A DNA stretch of 64,000 nucleotides from Caulochytrium protostelioides (lineage: Eukaryota; Chytridiomycota; Caulochytriomycetes; Caulochytriales; Caulochytriaceae): NCBI GenBank assembly GCA_003615045.1, contig ML014203.1, positions 1-64,000 of the forward strand, written 5' to 3'. Positions 10,967 to 20,780 of this stretch are shown piece by piece. Below the pieces are notes generated by a model. That model did not search any database and was not told where the DNA came from. It saw only the letters and a program-made list of their open reading frames with translations. A program made the position numbers and the translations under genes. Numbering within the stretch: position 1 is the first letter of the stretch; every line of letters begins with the position of its first letter.

Positions 10967-11713
10967 CGTCGCCGTCAGTCGCGTCGGAAGCAGATCGGTC
11001 AAGGCAAAGGTATCCAGCAAGCGGTGCGGACGGCGTGGACGGCGTGGACGGTGTCAGCGGCAATGGGAGGAGGAGCAGACGACGCGTCGGTCGGTAGAGA
11101 GCGCTCGCGACGGCGACGGTGACTCGTCGGGAAGCTCCGTATCGGCACCACGCAAGACCAACGGCCTTCAAGTCCATCCGCCGAGACGTCGATATCGCTC
11201 CGAGTATCCTGCGCAATCGTCCGATGCGCGAGGCTCTCGTCCTCCGGCATCGCCTTCGCCGCCTCGCACCACGAGTGATAAGCGCTGGCCGCGCTGCCGC
11301 GGAACGATGAGCGAGGACGGGCGTGCTCGCCCCTTCCTTTTTTTCTGTTGTCGTCGTGGCGACCGCGGCGCGTGCGAGTGGCAGAGTCCCGTGGCGCCCG
11401 CGGCGCCTCCAGCGGCGCTCAGGCGGCTATAGACGGCGGGGCCCTGCCGCCGCCCACGGCGCGTGCGCCGACAGCGACGGCGGCCTCTCGCACGCGATGC
11501 CGGAGCACGGCGGTCACGCGACATCAGCGTCAGCGCCGTCGGCGCGCGCAGCGGTATCGATGTCTGGCTGTCATAAATACTTGCGGCGATCCGCGATTCG
11601 TTTCTGCTTCGTCTGACGGCCGATCCGCTGGATTCCCACTGCTGCTGCTGCTGCTGCTGCTGCCGCACGCCGCCGCCGCACGCTGCACGCTCCACGCCGC
11701 TGCCGCGCGCGCC
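10967..11713. other. Divergent promoter region, Vps3844-like / SNRNP40
   Basis: These 747 bases lie between two divergent start codons and presumably drive both genes. They include a CTG repeat (11639-11662, eight copies) shortly before the SNRNP40 ATG, likely in its 5' leader. I see no separate gene. Confidence 0.55.
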
Positions 11714-13021
11714 ATGCCCGCGACACGAAAGCGGAAGCAGCATGAAACGCCGCCCACCGAGCCCGCGACGCCGACCGGCCGGCTCAGCGGCGCCGTGGTC
11801 CGGCGCGACCGCCACGCCGCCGCCGCCGCCGCCGCCGCCGCGGGCGCCGCCTCAGGGCCCCGCAACGCCTTGATGCCGCGGCCGGCACTGCCGGTGGGCG
11901 TCGCGGACAAGCTCAAGCGCTCGAGCGGCGGCGACGGCGTCCGGCGCACGTCGTCGCTCGTGTCGCCGACGCTGCTGCTCGAGGGCCACGCGGGCCCCGT
12001 GCTGACGTGTCGCTTCGCCCCGGACGGCCGCCATCTCGCGACCGGCGGCGGCGATCGCACCGTGCTCGTATGGGAGGCCTTCGGCGCCAACCGCAACACG
12101 CGCGTGCTGCGGGGCCACGACCACGCCGTGCTGCAGCTCGACTGGACGCGCGACAGCCGCCGCATCGCCACCGCCAGCGCCGACCACTCCGTCGGGCTCT
12201 GGGACGTGCTGACGGCGCGCCGGCTCCAGCGCTGGCGCGGCCACCGCGGCATCGTCAACGCCGTCGCCGCGTGCCCCGTGAACCACCGCCTCGTCGCGAG
12301 CGGCGGCGACGACGCGACCGTCCGTCTTTGGGACTGCCGCGCACGCCGCAGCACGCTCGTGATCAAGCAGGCTGCGCCGGTGCTCGCCGTGGCGTGGGGT
12401 GGCGCGGGCCTCGTCCCGACGGCCGCTCCATCCACGGGCGCGACTGACACGGCGGACGCGGCGGCGGCAGCGGCCGCGCCGTCGCGGCCAACGCCATCCA
12501 CCCGCGAAGGCTCGTACGGCGTCATCTCGGCCGGCATCGACCAGGTGATCACGGTCACCGACCGCCGCCACGCCGCCAAGCCGCTGTACACGCTGGTCGG
12601 GCACACCGACGCCGTGACGGGTCTCGCAGTGTCGCGGGACGGCGCGCGGCTCGCGAGCCACAGCATGGACGGCACAACGCGCGTCTGGGATCTGCGGCCG
12701 TTCTGCCCTCACCCGTCGCGGCTCGAGCACGTCCTGCCGGGCGCGCGGCAGGGCCCCGAGCACCAGCTCTTCCGCCCATGCTGGTCGGGCCGCGTCGAGG
12801 ACCCCGCGCTCGGCGCCACCAGCGCGGCCTATGTCGCCGCCGGCACCGCCGACCGCACCGCTATGGTGTGGGACGCCGCGTCCACCCGGCTCCTGTATGC
12901 GCTGCCGGGCCACCAGGGCCCCGTCGTCGCCGTCGACTGGCATCCCACCGAGCCCGTGCTCGCCACGGCCTCCACCGATCGCACCGTCATTCTCGGCGAA
13001 ATCGATCCCGCTCACGTCTGA
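11714..13021 (+). CDS. SNRNP40: U5 snRNP 40 kDa WD40 protein (SNRNP40/Spf38 type)
   Basis: Protein of 435 residues with a seven-bladed WD40 propeller (about 75-435). The first repeat, LLEGHAGPVLTCRFAPDGRH with RTVLVWEAFG, is typical of the Prp8-binding U5-40K protein; its usual form is L.GH..EV...F.P.G..LAS.G.DR.I.LW..YG. Later repeats include RVLRGHDHAVLQLDW, RWRGHRGIVNAV, TLVGHTDAVTGLAVS and ALPGHQGPVVAVDWHP. The protein sits in the U5 and activated spliceosome in the nucleus. I chose the ATG at 11714 because it opens a short basic N-terminus (MPATRKRKQHE); the frame is open upstream only through GC-rich leader sequence. An Ala/Thr-rich loop near 240-260 is an insertion relative to usual family members. 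Confidence 0.87.
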   Translation: MPATRKRKQHETPPTEPATPTGRLSGAVVRRDRHAAAAAAAAAGAASGPRNALMPRPALPVGVADKLKRSSGGDGVRRTSSLVSPTLLLEGHAGPVLTCRFAPDGRHLATGGGDRTVLVWEAFGANRNTRVLRGHDHAVLQLDWTRDSRRIATASADHSVGLWDVLTARRLQRWRGHRGIVNAVAACPVNHRLVASGGDDATVRLWDCRARRSTLVIKQAAPVLAVAWGGAGLVPTAAPSTGATDTADAAAAAAAPSRPTPSTREGSYGVISAGIDQVITVTDRRHAAKPLYTLVGHTDAVTGLAVSRDGARLASHSMDGTTRVWDLRPFCPHPSRLEHVLPGARQGPEHQLFRPCWSGRVEDPALGATSAAYVAAGTADRTAMVWDAASTRLLYALPGHQGPVVAVDWHPTEPVLATASTDRTVILGEIDPAHV

Positions 13022-13125
13022 TGCGCAACGACGCAGCGCGAGACGCGGCCACCCGTCGTCCGAGACGGCTTTCTTTCTCTCTGTATTTATTACTCATGCA
13101 TCCTGCGCTTCGCGCATGATTCCCA

Positions 13126-16100
13126 TCACAGCGACGATTCGCGGCGCAGCTGCCAGTAGCACTTGTTGCAGAGGCACCACGGTGCGGCCTCTGGTTTCGC
13201 ATCGGCGTCCGCGGGGCGGGCCGACGCCGACGGGTGGCGCTCGCCGTACCGGGTTAGCGCCTCCCGCGTCATGCCTGGCAGCAGCAGCAGCGTCGCCCGG
13301 TCCCACCAGAACGGCGTCTGCGTGTTGCCGCAGCTCGAGCACGACCGGTCGCGCAGCGCGGCGGCGGCGGCGGCGACGGCGGCGGCCTCCCCGGGCTCCG
13401 TTCGCTCGGCGGCCGCGCCCGTCCCGGCCGCCGACTGCGCCTGCCCGCGCGTGGCGTGCGCCGGGCCCGAGGTCGCGGGCGACACGCCGTTCAACGCCGC
13501 CGCGAGCGGCGCATCGATCGCCCTCTCGGCATCCGGATCGGCCTTGATCGCCGACCGCCGCAGGCCCTTGGAGGCCGCGCGGCTCGAGGTCGTATACGTG
13601 GCCGCCGACGGCAGCAGGGCGGCGGCGGCGGTCGCGGCAGTCGTGGGGACGGCGGCGGCGGCGGGCGTGCCGTCCCGCCCCGCCAGGGCGAACCGCTTGG
13701 CGTCCGCGGGCGAGAGGTGGCACGTGCACTGCGCCGACAAACACGACGAGTGCGCGCGCTGGGCACCCGGCGTCCGCTTGGCGGACATGCGCCCGCCGCC
13801 GGCCAGGTATGCCGGGATGGCCTCGAGGAGGGGCAGCAGGGCGCCGGCGCGGGCGGCGAGCGCGGACGTGGGCGGCGCCGCCGCGGGCGTCGGCGTCGTC
13901 GGCTCAGCTTTGATGCCTGTCATGCGGTGCGCAGGACAGTGGATTGCGAGCTGCGGCGGGCCGTCGGCCGTCGCTGCTGGCAGGAACCCGAGCTGCCAGC
14001 CGGCGAGCGGCCGCACGATCGCGCACGCCACGTGGACGGTGGCCGCGCAGCCCGGAACGGTGCAGCCCACGCAGGCCGCGTGGCGCAGTCGCGGCGGCGG
14101 CGCCTGGCTCGGTCGGCGGGAGGGGGTGGCAGTCGCTGCCGACGACACAGCGCCGTCGGCGCTCCCCGCCAAGCCCGGGGCGGCGCCCGCAGCGCCGGCG
14201 GCGGCGCCCATGCCGGCGTTGTGGCAGACGCCGCAGACGTGGGTCCATCGGTCCGCGGGGATGCGGCCGATGCCCTCGACCGGCTCGGCGCCCGGCGCCG
14301 CGGTGAGGGTGAGGTCGGCGGTGAACAAGGCGCACACCCAGTGGCACCAGTTGGAGCCGACCGTCTTCTTGAGCGGCAGCAGCTGCGTGTCGGCGACGTT
14401 CGGGCACAGCACGCACACGTGGTCCAGCGACAGCGTCAGGTCGGCGCGGTTCTGGCACGGCGAGCACGTGAAGGTGACGCGGCGGCGTGGCGACTGCGGC
14501 GACGGTGACGCCGATCGCGACGGCGACGGCGACGGCGAGGCAGCGGACGCTGCGGCGGCGCCGTCAGCGTGGCCGTTGCGGGCGGTTTCTCGCTTGACGC
14601 CTTTAGCGCCGCTGCTGCTGGCACGCGTGGACGCCGTGACGACCGGCATCCCCGCCAGGTGCGGCATCTGGTAGCCGTAGCAGTTGGCATGGACTTGCAT
14701 CGCGCACGACGTGCACTCCATGACGACGGCGGCCACGGCGTCGGACGCCGCCGCCGCCGCGGACGCCGGCCACAGGGCGGCTTCGCAGACGGCGCAGTCC
14801 CCGGTCTGCGGGAAGGGCACGATCGGGAACTCGATCGGCTCGCTCGGCAGATCGAGCTCGTCGAGCAGTTGCCGTGCGTGGGCGCCCGGGATGCGCGTGA
14901 GGATCTCGCCACGCTCGCGCGTGACGGACGGGCCCGAGGCTGCGGTCGCGGCGGTAGCGCCCGCCGTCGTCCCCGCCGCAGCGGCGGTCGCGGTTGTGGC
15001 GGTCGCGGCATGTGCGGCGCTGGCCGACGCCGCCGTCGACGCCGCCGTCCCGCTGCTGGGCGTCCCGTGGCCGTGGTGGTCGCGGCTCGCATGCATCTCT
15101 TTCCGCTTCGACTTCTGCAGGCGCAGCTGCTCGCGCGTCGCCTCGCGGTTCTGCCGGCGGACTGCGTCCGGGAATGTCAGCAGCACGCCGTAGCGGTGCC
15201 AGCGGCGCGAACATGCGTGGCAGAGGGTGTGGCTGCGGCCGTCGATGTGGCGCGTCCGCGGCGGCACGTACAGCGGGCCCCAGCACTGGGTGCACTCGCC
15301 GTCGTAGACTTTGCGGTAGGCCGCCGACGGCGGCGCAGCCAGCGGCCACCCGCCCGCGCTGCCACCGCCGGGACTTCCCGGCCGGCTGGCCGTCGTGGCA
15401 GTCCGGCGCCGTGGCCGCCCCGAGGGCGTCGTCGCTGCCGTCGTGACGGCGGGGCTCGCCGCAGCACGGCTGCTCCCCGTTGCCGCCGCGACCGCCCCAC
15501 CGGCGGTCGAGGGCGGCGGCGTCGGCGTGGGCGCCGCCGACACGGTAATGGTGCCTGCCGCAGGCCCGAGCGTCAACTTGATGGAGGGCGTGCGGGTCAT
15601 GGGCGCGGGTGCTGCGGGGGCCGTGGGCGCCGCGGGTGGCGGGCCTTCGAGTCGCCGTGCCAGGGGCAGATCGTCCGAATCATCTTCGCCGGGGTCGCTG
15701 GACTCGCTGCTGGAGCTGAAGGAGACGGGCGGCGCGACGGCGCGTTTTTCGGCGCGGGCGCCCACGGCGACCGAGCTGCCCTTGAGGACCTTGCCCGGGC
15801 GGTACTTGACGCAGAACTGCTCATAGACGCCGACGTAGCGCCGCGTCTTCTTGTAGCGGTAGAAAAAGTCGACGAGGTCGGCCCGCGACTTGGGGTGGCC
15901 CTTAGCGGCCATGGTCTTGCGGACCCAGAACAGGTCGTGGCCGAAGGTGACGAGCGCCGCTTCGAAGGCCGCGACGTCGTCGTCGCTCCACAGCGTGCGG
16001 TCTTGCTTGACCAGCAGATCCTGCGCGCGTAGTGCGCGGACGCGGGCAAGCGCCGCATCCGGCACATAGTCGCACTGCGCAAGCAGGCGGATCGCTTCGT

Positions 16101-18187
16101 GGAGCACCTGGTTGCTGCCCACATCTTTGATCAGCCGGCCGCAAGCCTCGACGCAGTCGTCCATGTACACCTGCATCGCCGCGGGGTCGATCCGGTCGTG
16201 CTCGAACATGACTTCGCGCGCCGTGCCCCGAATGCCCGAAAGGTCCACGTCTGGCGTCGACCGCAGAATCGACTGCGCGACGCCCTGCTCGGCGCGGCTC
16301 GAGCCCGAGCGCTTTTTGCGGCCCGTTCGCGTAATCGTAATCGTCGCGATCGGCGGCGGCGGCGGCGGGGTGGCCGCGTGGGGGTCCGCCGTCGAGGATG
16401 CTGCCGCGGGCGCCGGGGTCGGAGCCGACGGCATCGCAGCCGTGTCCACGGCCATGGCATCGCCTGGTACAGGGGGGGACTGTGCGGCCGAGGCCGTGTC
16501 GACGGCGGCCGTCGCGGCCGCGTTGGCATCGCCCGTCGTGGGCCCGTTCGTCGTTGGAGACGTCGACGCTGGGGATGCCGTGGTTCCGACAGGCGGCGCT
16601 GCGGCCGCTGGAGCCGCTGGGGCGGGCGCCGCCGTGGGCGCCGTGGCCGCGGCAGCGGCCAGGGCAGCGACGGCGGCGGCCGAGGCGGGCGGCGGCAGCG
16701 TGGCTTGGTACGCGTGTCCGACGCGGCTGCGCGCGCGCGGCACACCCTTGTTGGTCGAGTCTTTAAGGTCTTCGAGCGTCGCAAAGTGACCAAAGTAGCG
16801 GAACGGCCAGATCTGGCCCTGGGCGAGGTGCGCACGGACGACGGCGGCCTCCGGGGTCTCAATGACGGCGCGGTTGTGGCGGATCTCGTGTTTGCCCATG
16901 GCGCGCATCATGCCGACGGAGGCCGGCGGAAGCACTGACGACGACGCGGCGCCCTGTGCTGACCGGATCGAGCCACGCCGTCCGCCGTCCGCGCCGCCCG
17001 CCCCCGCGCCGGACGCTGCGGCGGCGCTGGCGGCATCAACGGCTTGCGGTGCCACGTGATTGGCGCGGATCTGGCGGCGCGTGCGCCGCAGCCCGCTCGA
17101 CTCGCCGTCTTCCTCGCCGCCGCCGCTGCCGCCGCCGCCGCCGGCAGCGTCATTCGACACTGTGCCCGTGCCGTCTTTGGACGCGACGGTGGCGAGGGAG
17201 GCATCCGCGCCGGCAGCGGCGGCGCCAAAGGCCTGGCGGGTGCAGTCGTAACAGGTATAGGACCAGCCGCGGGCGCGCTTCGTGATGGCGGCGTCCATGC
17301 CCTCACAGGCGCAGTGGGAGGTGCGCTGGCACTCGGGACAGGTGATGGCGTCGTCGGCGACCTCGATGAATTGATCGCAGCGCGGACACCGCCGCCGCTC
17401 CTGGGTATACGCGTCGCTCTGGCCGGCCTCAACGAGGATGAAGTCCCACTCGCGGAGCGCGTCGAGGACCTTCGGGTCGAGGTTCTGCGCCGCACTGCGC
17501 GGCACGACGTCGTATAATCGGTGCGTGCAGCGGTCGAAGAGCTGGTTGTAGTGAAACCAGTCGGGCGTCTGGCGTAGCACGTCCATGTTCGCGACATGGT
17601 CATCGTGCACGACGTAGCAGTGGCTGCGCAGCGAGGAAACGGGGTTGATGTCGGAGGTCATGGACGCGATGAGAAGCTGTGGATCTTCGCGCTTTTTGCG
17701 CGACAGGCCAGGCACGTCGCGCGGGCGATAGAACCAGCCGATGCGCGCCGAACCTTCGGCATCGCCCTCCGCGCGCGGCAGAAACTCGAGAATCCGCCCG
17801 ATGAGATACGGCTCATCGGGGTTATCCGTCAGCAGATAGACATAGTCTGGCAAAAAATCAAACAGGAAAAAAAAGAAAATCACATCATCATGGCCCAAGA
17901 CATGGTGAGGTGAGCACGGGGTCTCTGGACATTTCATTCTCGCCCTCCTTCACGAGCTGTTGGATAAATTCCCGATGGGATGCATGCTTTCACATCTACG
18001 CCAGCAAGCCCTCGAGAAATCGAACCACGCCAGGTATGAAGGCATCACGTCGCCTCCTTAATGGGGTATAAGCAGCATGGCCTCATCGTGGAAGCGTGGT
18101 TTTACCATTGACGCGGAAGGTATGCTTGCCCTCTCGGATCATGGTCACGGCAGGGCGCGCCATCGGCGGCGCGCTGGGCCGAGCCAT
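13126..18187 (-). CDS. Snt2-like BAH-ELM2-SANT-PHD chromatin regulator
   Basis: Two exons, 18187-18106 and 17846-13126, give 1,600 residues. The 259-base intron (GTAAAA...TTTTTTGCCAG) falls inside the BAH domain, and splicing gives TFRVN-D-YVYLLTDNPDEPYL. Domain order: BAH (about 15-150); Cys-rich PHD-like finger (about 180-222); ELM2-like block with RVGHAYQA (about 343-413); SANT/Myb (about 645-700: WSDDDVAAFEAALVTFGHDLFWVRK); GATA-like finger CTQC...CHAC (about 879-907); PHD (about 1045-1160); extended PHD (about 1170-1320: CVLCPN...GSNWCHWVCALF, HAACVGC, VHVACA); and a C-terminal GATA-like finger with an enlarged loop (about 1530-1590: CSSCGNTQTPFWW...CNKC). This matches fungal Snt2, a subunit of Rpd3/Ecm5- or Lid2-type histone-modifying complexes. 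The N-terminal ATG choice is uncertain (18187, 18163 or 18142). The gene converges with SNRNP40, 104 bases away. Confidence 0.85.
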
Positions 18188-19165
18188 GGCTGGCAGCGTC
18201 ACCACGCCTGGCGACGATGTCGTCGACAACGAGGACGCCAACGCTGTCGGGGGATGCGTCGGGCAAAGCACGCTCGCTGATGCCACGTGGGCAGCACCCG
18301 CTACGTGGCGTCGCCGTTTAGGAGATATCGGAGTTTATGGCATGGGCATGCCACGCCGCGCAGTACGAGCACGGATGGCACGCGCGGCCTCTGCAGGATG
18401 AATCAGCCCGTACGATGTCAATGGGTGTGCCTTCACGGTGGCTGCTGGCCTCGGCCGCGGCGACGTTTCGTGATGTGACCGCAGAGAATGCTAATGTTGA
18501 TGTTGATGTTCACGATGATGATAGGTCTCCCGTCCGCAGTCAAGCAGGGGGTCGCGCGCATGCAAGGCCACTCGCGTGGTCGCCACGTGGTCCGACAAAA
18601 CCGCCGTGTCACCGCGCAGCGACGACAGCGACGTCGTCGTCGTAATACAGCAGTGCGCGTCGCAAGAATCAAGAATCAAGCACGACCAAGGATGGCGGGA
18701 GGCACGTCGGGATGCCGATGCCGGATGTCACTAGTCAATCTTGCCCCCCATCTCGCTCTTTTCTCCTTCCATCTCTTGATGCGTTACGTATGAATGTCAA
18801 GCCTTATCGGCCGCTTGGAGAGGCTCGCGGACCCTGAGTCGCCGCGGTCTGGCAAGCTCGTCGCCTAGGAATTTTTGCTCGATGCCGTGCGGAGGATCGC
18901 CGGCCGGGACCCGCCGAAGTGAAATGGGCTAGGGGACCGACGGCCTGTGTGCTCGCCGACCGCGGCCCATCGCACCCATCCGCAGGGCCTGCGCCACGCG
19001 CCGCGCGGCCCGGGTTCCTCCGAACCCCCGCTGCCGCTGCTACCGACGTGGCGGTCCTCCGCCGCGGAAGACCGCCCGGTGCAGGCAGCCAAAGGCCCCG
19101 CATCACGCCCCAGCCGTCGGAATCGAGACGGCGGCGGGTGATTAAAAGATAATGCCCTATCGAAG
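18188..19165. other. Intergenic region upstream of Snt2-like gene
   Basis: About 1 kb between the start of the Snt2-like gene and the end of the Ydc2-like gene, both on the minus strand. It holds the Snt2 promoter and a short ATGTTG/TGATGTT-rich stretch near 18490-18520. I see no RNA gene or conserved open frame. Confidence 0.45.
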
Positions 19166-20248
19166 TCATAGTCCGCGACGCGCGCGGGCGCCGTTGGGGG
19201 GGCCGGCTGCGATGGCCGCGAGGCGGTCGAGCGGGCCGATTTCGGCGCGGATGGCCGAGTGCGCGGCGAGCCAGCACCACTGCGCGAGGGCCGCCAAGAT
19301 GGCGTCTGCCATCGCGTCGGGCGGGCCCATGCACCACTCCCACTGCTCGAGCCTGGCGGCGTCGGCGTCGGCGACGAGCAGACCGTTGTCGATGAGCAGG
19401 TTGACGGTGCCGACGGCTTGGCGCTTCCGGAGACTCCGGCGCATCGACGGCGACGTCAGCGGTGCCGCATCCGCCGACACCGCCGCTATGCCGTGGGCGT
19501 CGGGATCATCCCCAGGCTCATCGAGGCTGCGGACGGCGTCGCGGCCATTCAGATCAAAGAAGTGACGGAGCGACGGCGCCGTCATGGATCGCACCGCCAC
19601 CGGCGCCGGCCACGCCGTCGTCTCCGCGTGGGCGGGCCGCGAGGTCGCGGCGGCGGCGGCCGCCGCGGCCAACTGCCATTCGTGCAGCATAGCAAAGAGC
19701 ATGGCTTCGGCAGCGACGCGGCGCAGACGGTACCCCGCGGCGGCGCCCACGGGCACGGGCTGGCGCGGGACGGCGACGACGGTGCCGCCGAGCGGCAGCG
19801 CGCGCAGCGCCGCGCGCAGCGGCCGGGCCGCCGTCTCGGGCGCCCACGCGGCGCCGCCCGTCAGCCGGAGCCCCGTCGGCTGCATCGCCATGTGCGTCAT
19901 CGTGAACGGCCCGTACTGCCTGAGCGGCGCCAGAAACGCGTAGGGCGCCTCGGCGGCCGCGGGCGACATCTGGGCTGCGGACGGCGTCCGGGTCGCGGGC
20001 GCGACGAGCGCGACGGCGAGATGATCGTGGGCGAGGGCGAGGCCCGCCGAGGCCGTCGCGACCGACACAGCGCCGCCGTAGCCGGCGAGGTGCGCGTACA
20101 GACGCCGCGCCAGCTCGCGCTTCGTGCCGCCGCGGCCGAGTCCCGCGCGGTGGCACCAGTCTGCCAGCGCGATGCGCGTCGTTTTCATGGACATCGCACC
20201 AGCAGCACCAGCAGCGGCGGCAGCAGCGGCCACGGGCGAGGCAGCCAT
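19166..20248 (-). CDS. Ydc2/Cce1-type mitochondrial Holliday-junction resolvase homologue, active site degenerate
   Basis: Protein of 360 residues with an Ala-rich N-terminal extension. A SAP-like helix pair (about 21-56: LADWCHRAGLGRGGTKRELARRL) corresponds to the DNA-binding N-terminus of Ydc2/Cce1. The RNase H-like core follows. Residues 157-190 (VVAVPRQPVPVG...EAMLFAML) align with the family's ILMERQ...ESMLYAL, and 276-327 (RQAVGTVNLLIDNG...DAMADAILAALAQWCW) align with the last helix bearing DDMAD. The final two acids are kept (D311, D315). The first acid, in the family's IDLG strand, appears as Ser67 (ATASAG), and the Glu of MERQ appears as Pro161. Family enzymes cleave four-way junctions in mitochondrial DNA; this copy may bind without cutting. 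The gene is divergent from SMG1 (532 bases between starts). Start alternatives are the ATGs at residues 19 and 21. Confidence 0.72.
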   Translation of the reverse strand: MAASPVAAAAAAAGAAGAMSMKTTRIALADWCHRAGLGRGGTKRELARRLYAHLAGYGGAVSVATASAGLALAHDHLAVALVAPATRTPSAAQMSPAAAEAPYAFLAPLRQYGPFTMTHMAMQPTGLRLTGGAAWAPETAARPLRAALRALPLGGTVVAVPRQPVPVGAAAGYRLRRVAAEAMLFAMLHEWQLAAAAAAAATSRPAHAETTAWPAPVAVRSMTAPSLRHFFDLNGRDAVRSLDEPGDDPDAHGIAAVSADAAPLTSPSMRRSLRKRQAVGTVNLLIDNGLLVADADAARLEQWEWCMGPPDAMADAILAALAQWCWLAAHSAIRAEIGPLDRLAAIAAGPPNGARARRGL

Positions 20249-20780
20249 GGCGGAGGGGCGAAGGAGGCGGAGGCCATAGGGCGGAGACAGACCGCGGCAG
20301 ACGGAAGCGGCAGACACCGGCGCTCGATCGAAAATCGGAACGGCGTCAGTCTTCGACGAGAGTATGGTTGGTTGGGAGCACCTGACGTCTCCATGCGCCG
20401 ATCGGCGGGGTCGTCTTGGACACGGGACCCGATGCCGACCTCGCCGGGTATCTCCGATCACGGCCGCAAACTCCGAGCGGATTCGTGAGAGGGGGCGCCG
20501 CATGAGGGGGCGGGGTCGCGTGGCTGAGCCCAAGTGGAAAAGCTTAACTCGTTCCGGGCGGGATCCCCCTCCACACTCCACCCCATCGCCTGGGTATCCC
20601 GTCCGGCCCCGCCACCAGGATGACTCATCTGCAGGTGGCCTGGTATCACTTGGTCGGTGGCCTGATGAAACGATGCACGAGACACCATGACAGTCAACAT
20701 CAGAAGTCGTTGTCTGCGATTATGTCGCAACGAACACCGATGCTCTCGGATGCTGCTGACGGCGCCTGGGTGGCTCGCTC
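20249..20780. other. Divergent promoter region, Ydc2-like / SMG1
   Basis: These 532 bases separate two divergent start codons and probably serve as promoter for both. I see no open frame of interest and no obvious regulatory motif. Confidence 0.45.

Noticed and set aside
9029-11122. 697-codon plus-strand frame over the Vps3844-like gene
   Set aside because: Composition-driven shadow. The minus strand has a signal peptide, Cys module, membrane helix and a phase-consistent intron.
18009-18035. Minus-strand GGTTCGATTTC resembling a tRNA T arm
   Set aside because: The flanking bases do not pair into a T stem, and the site lies inside the proposed Snt2 intron.
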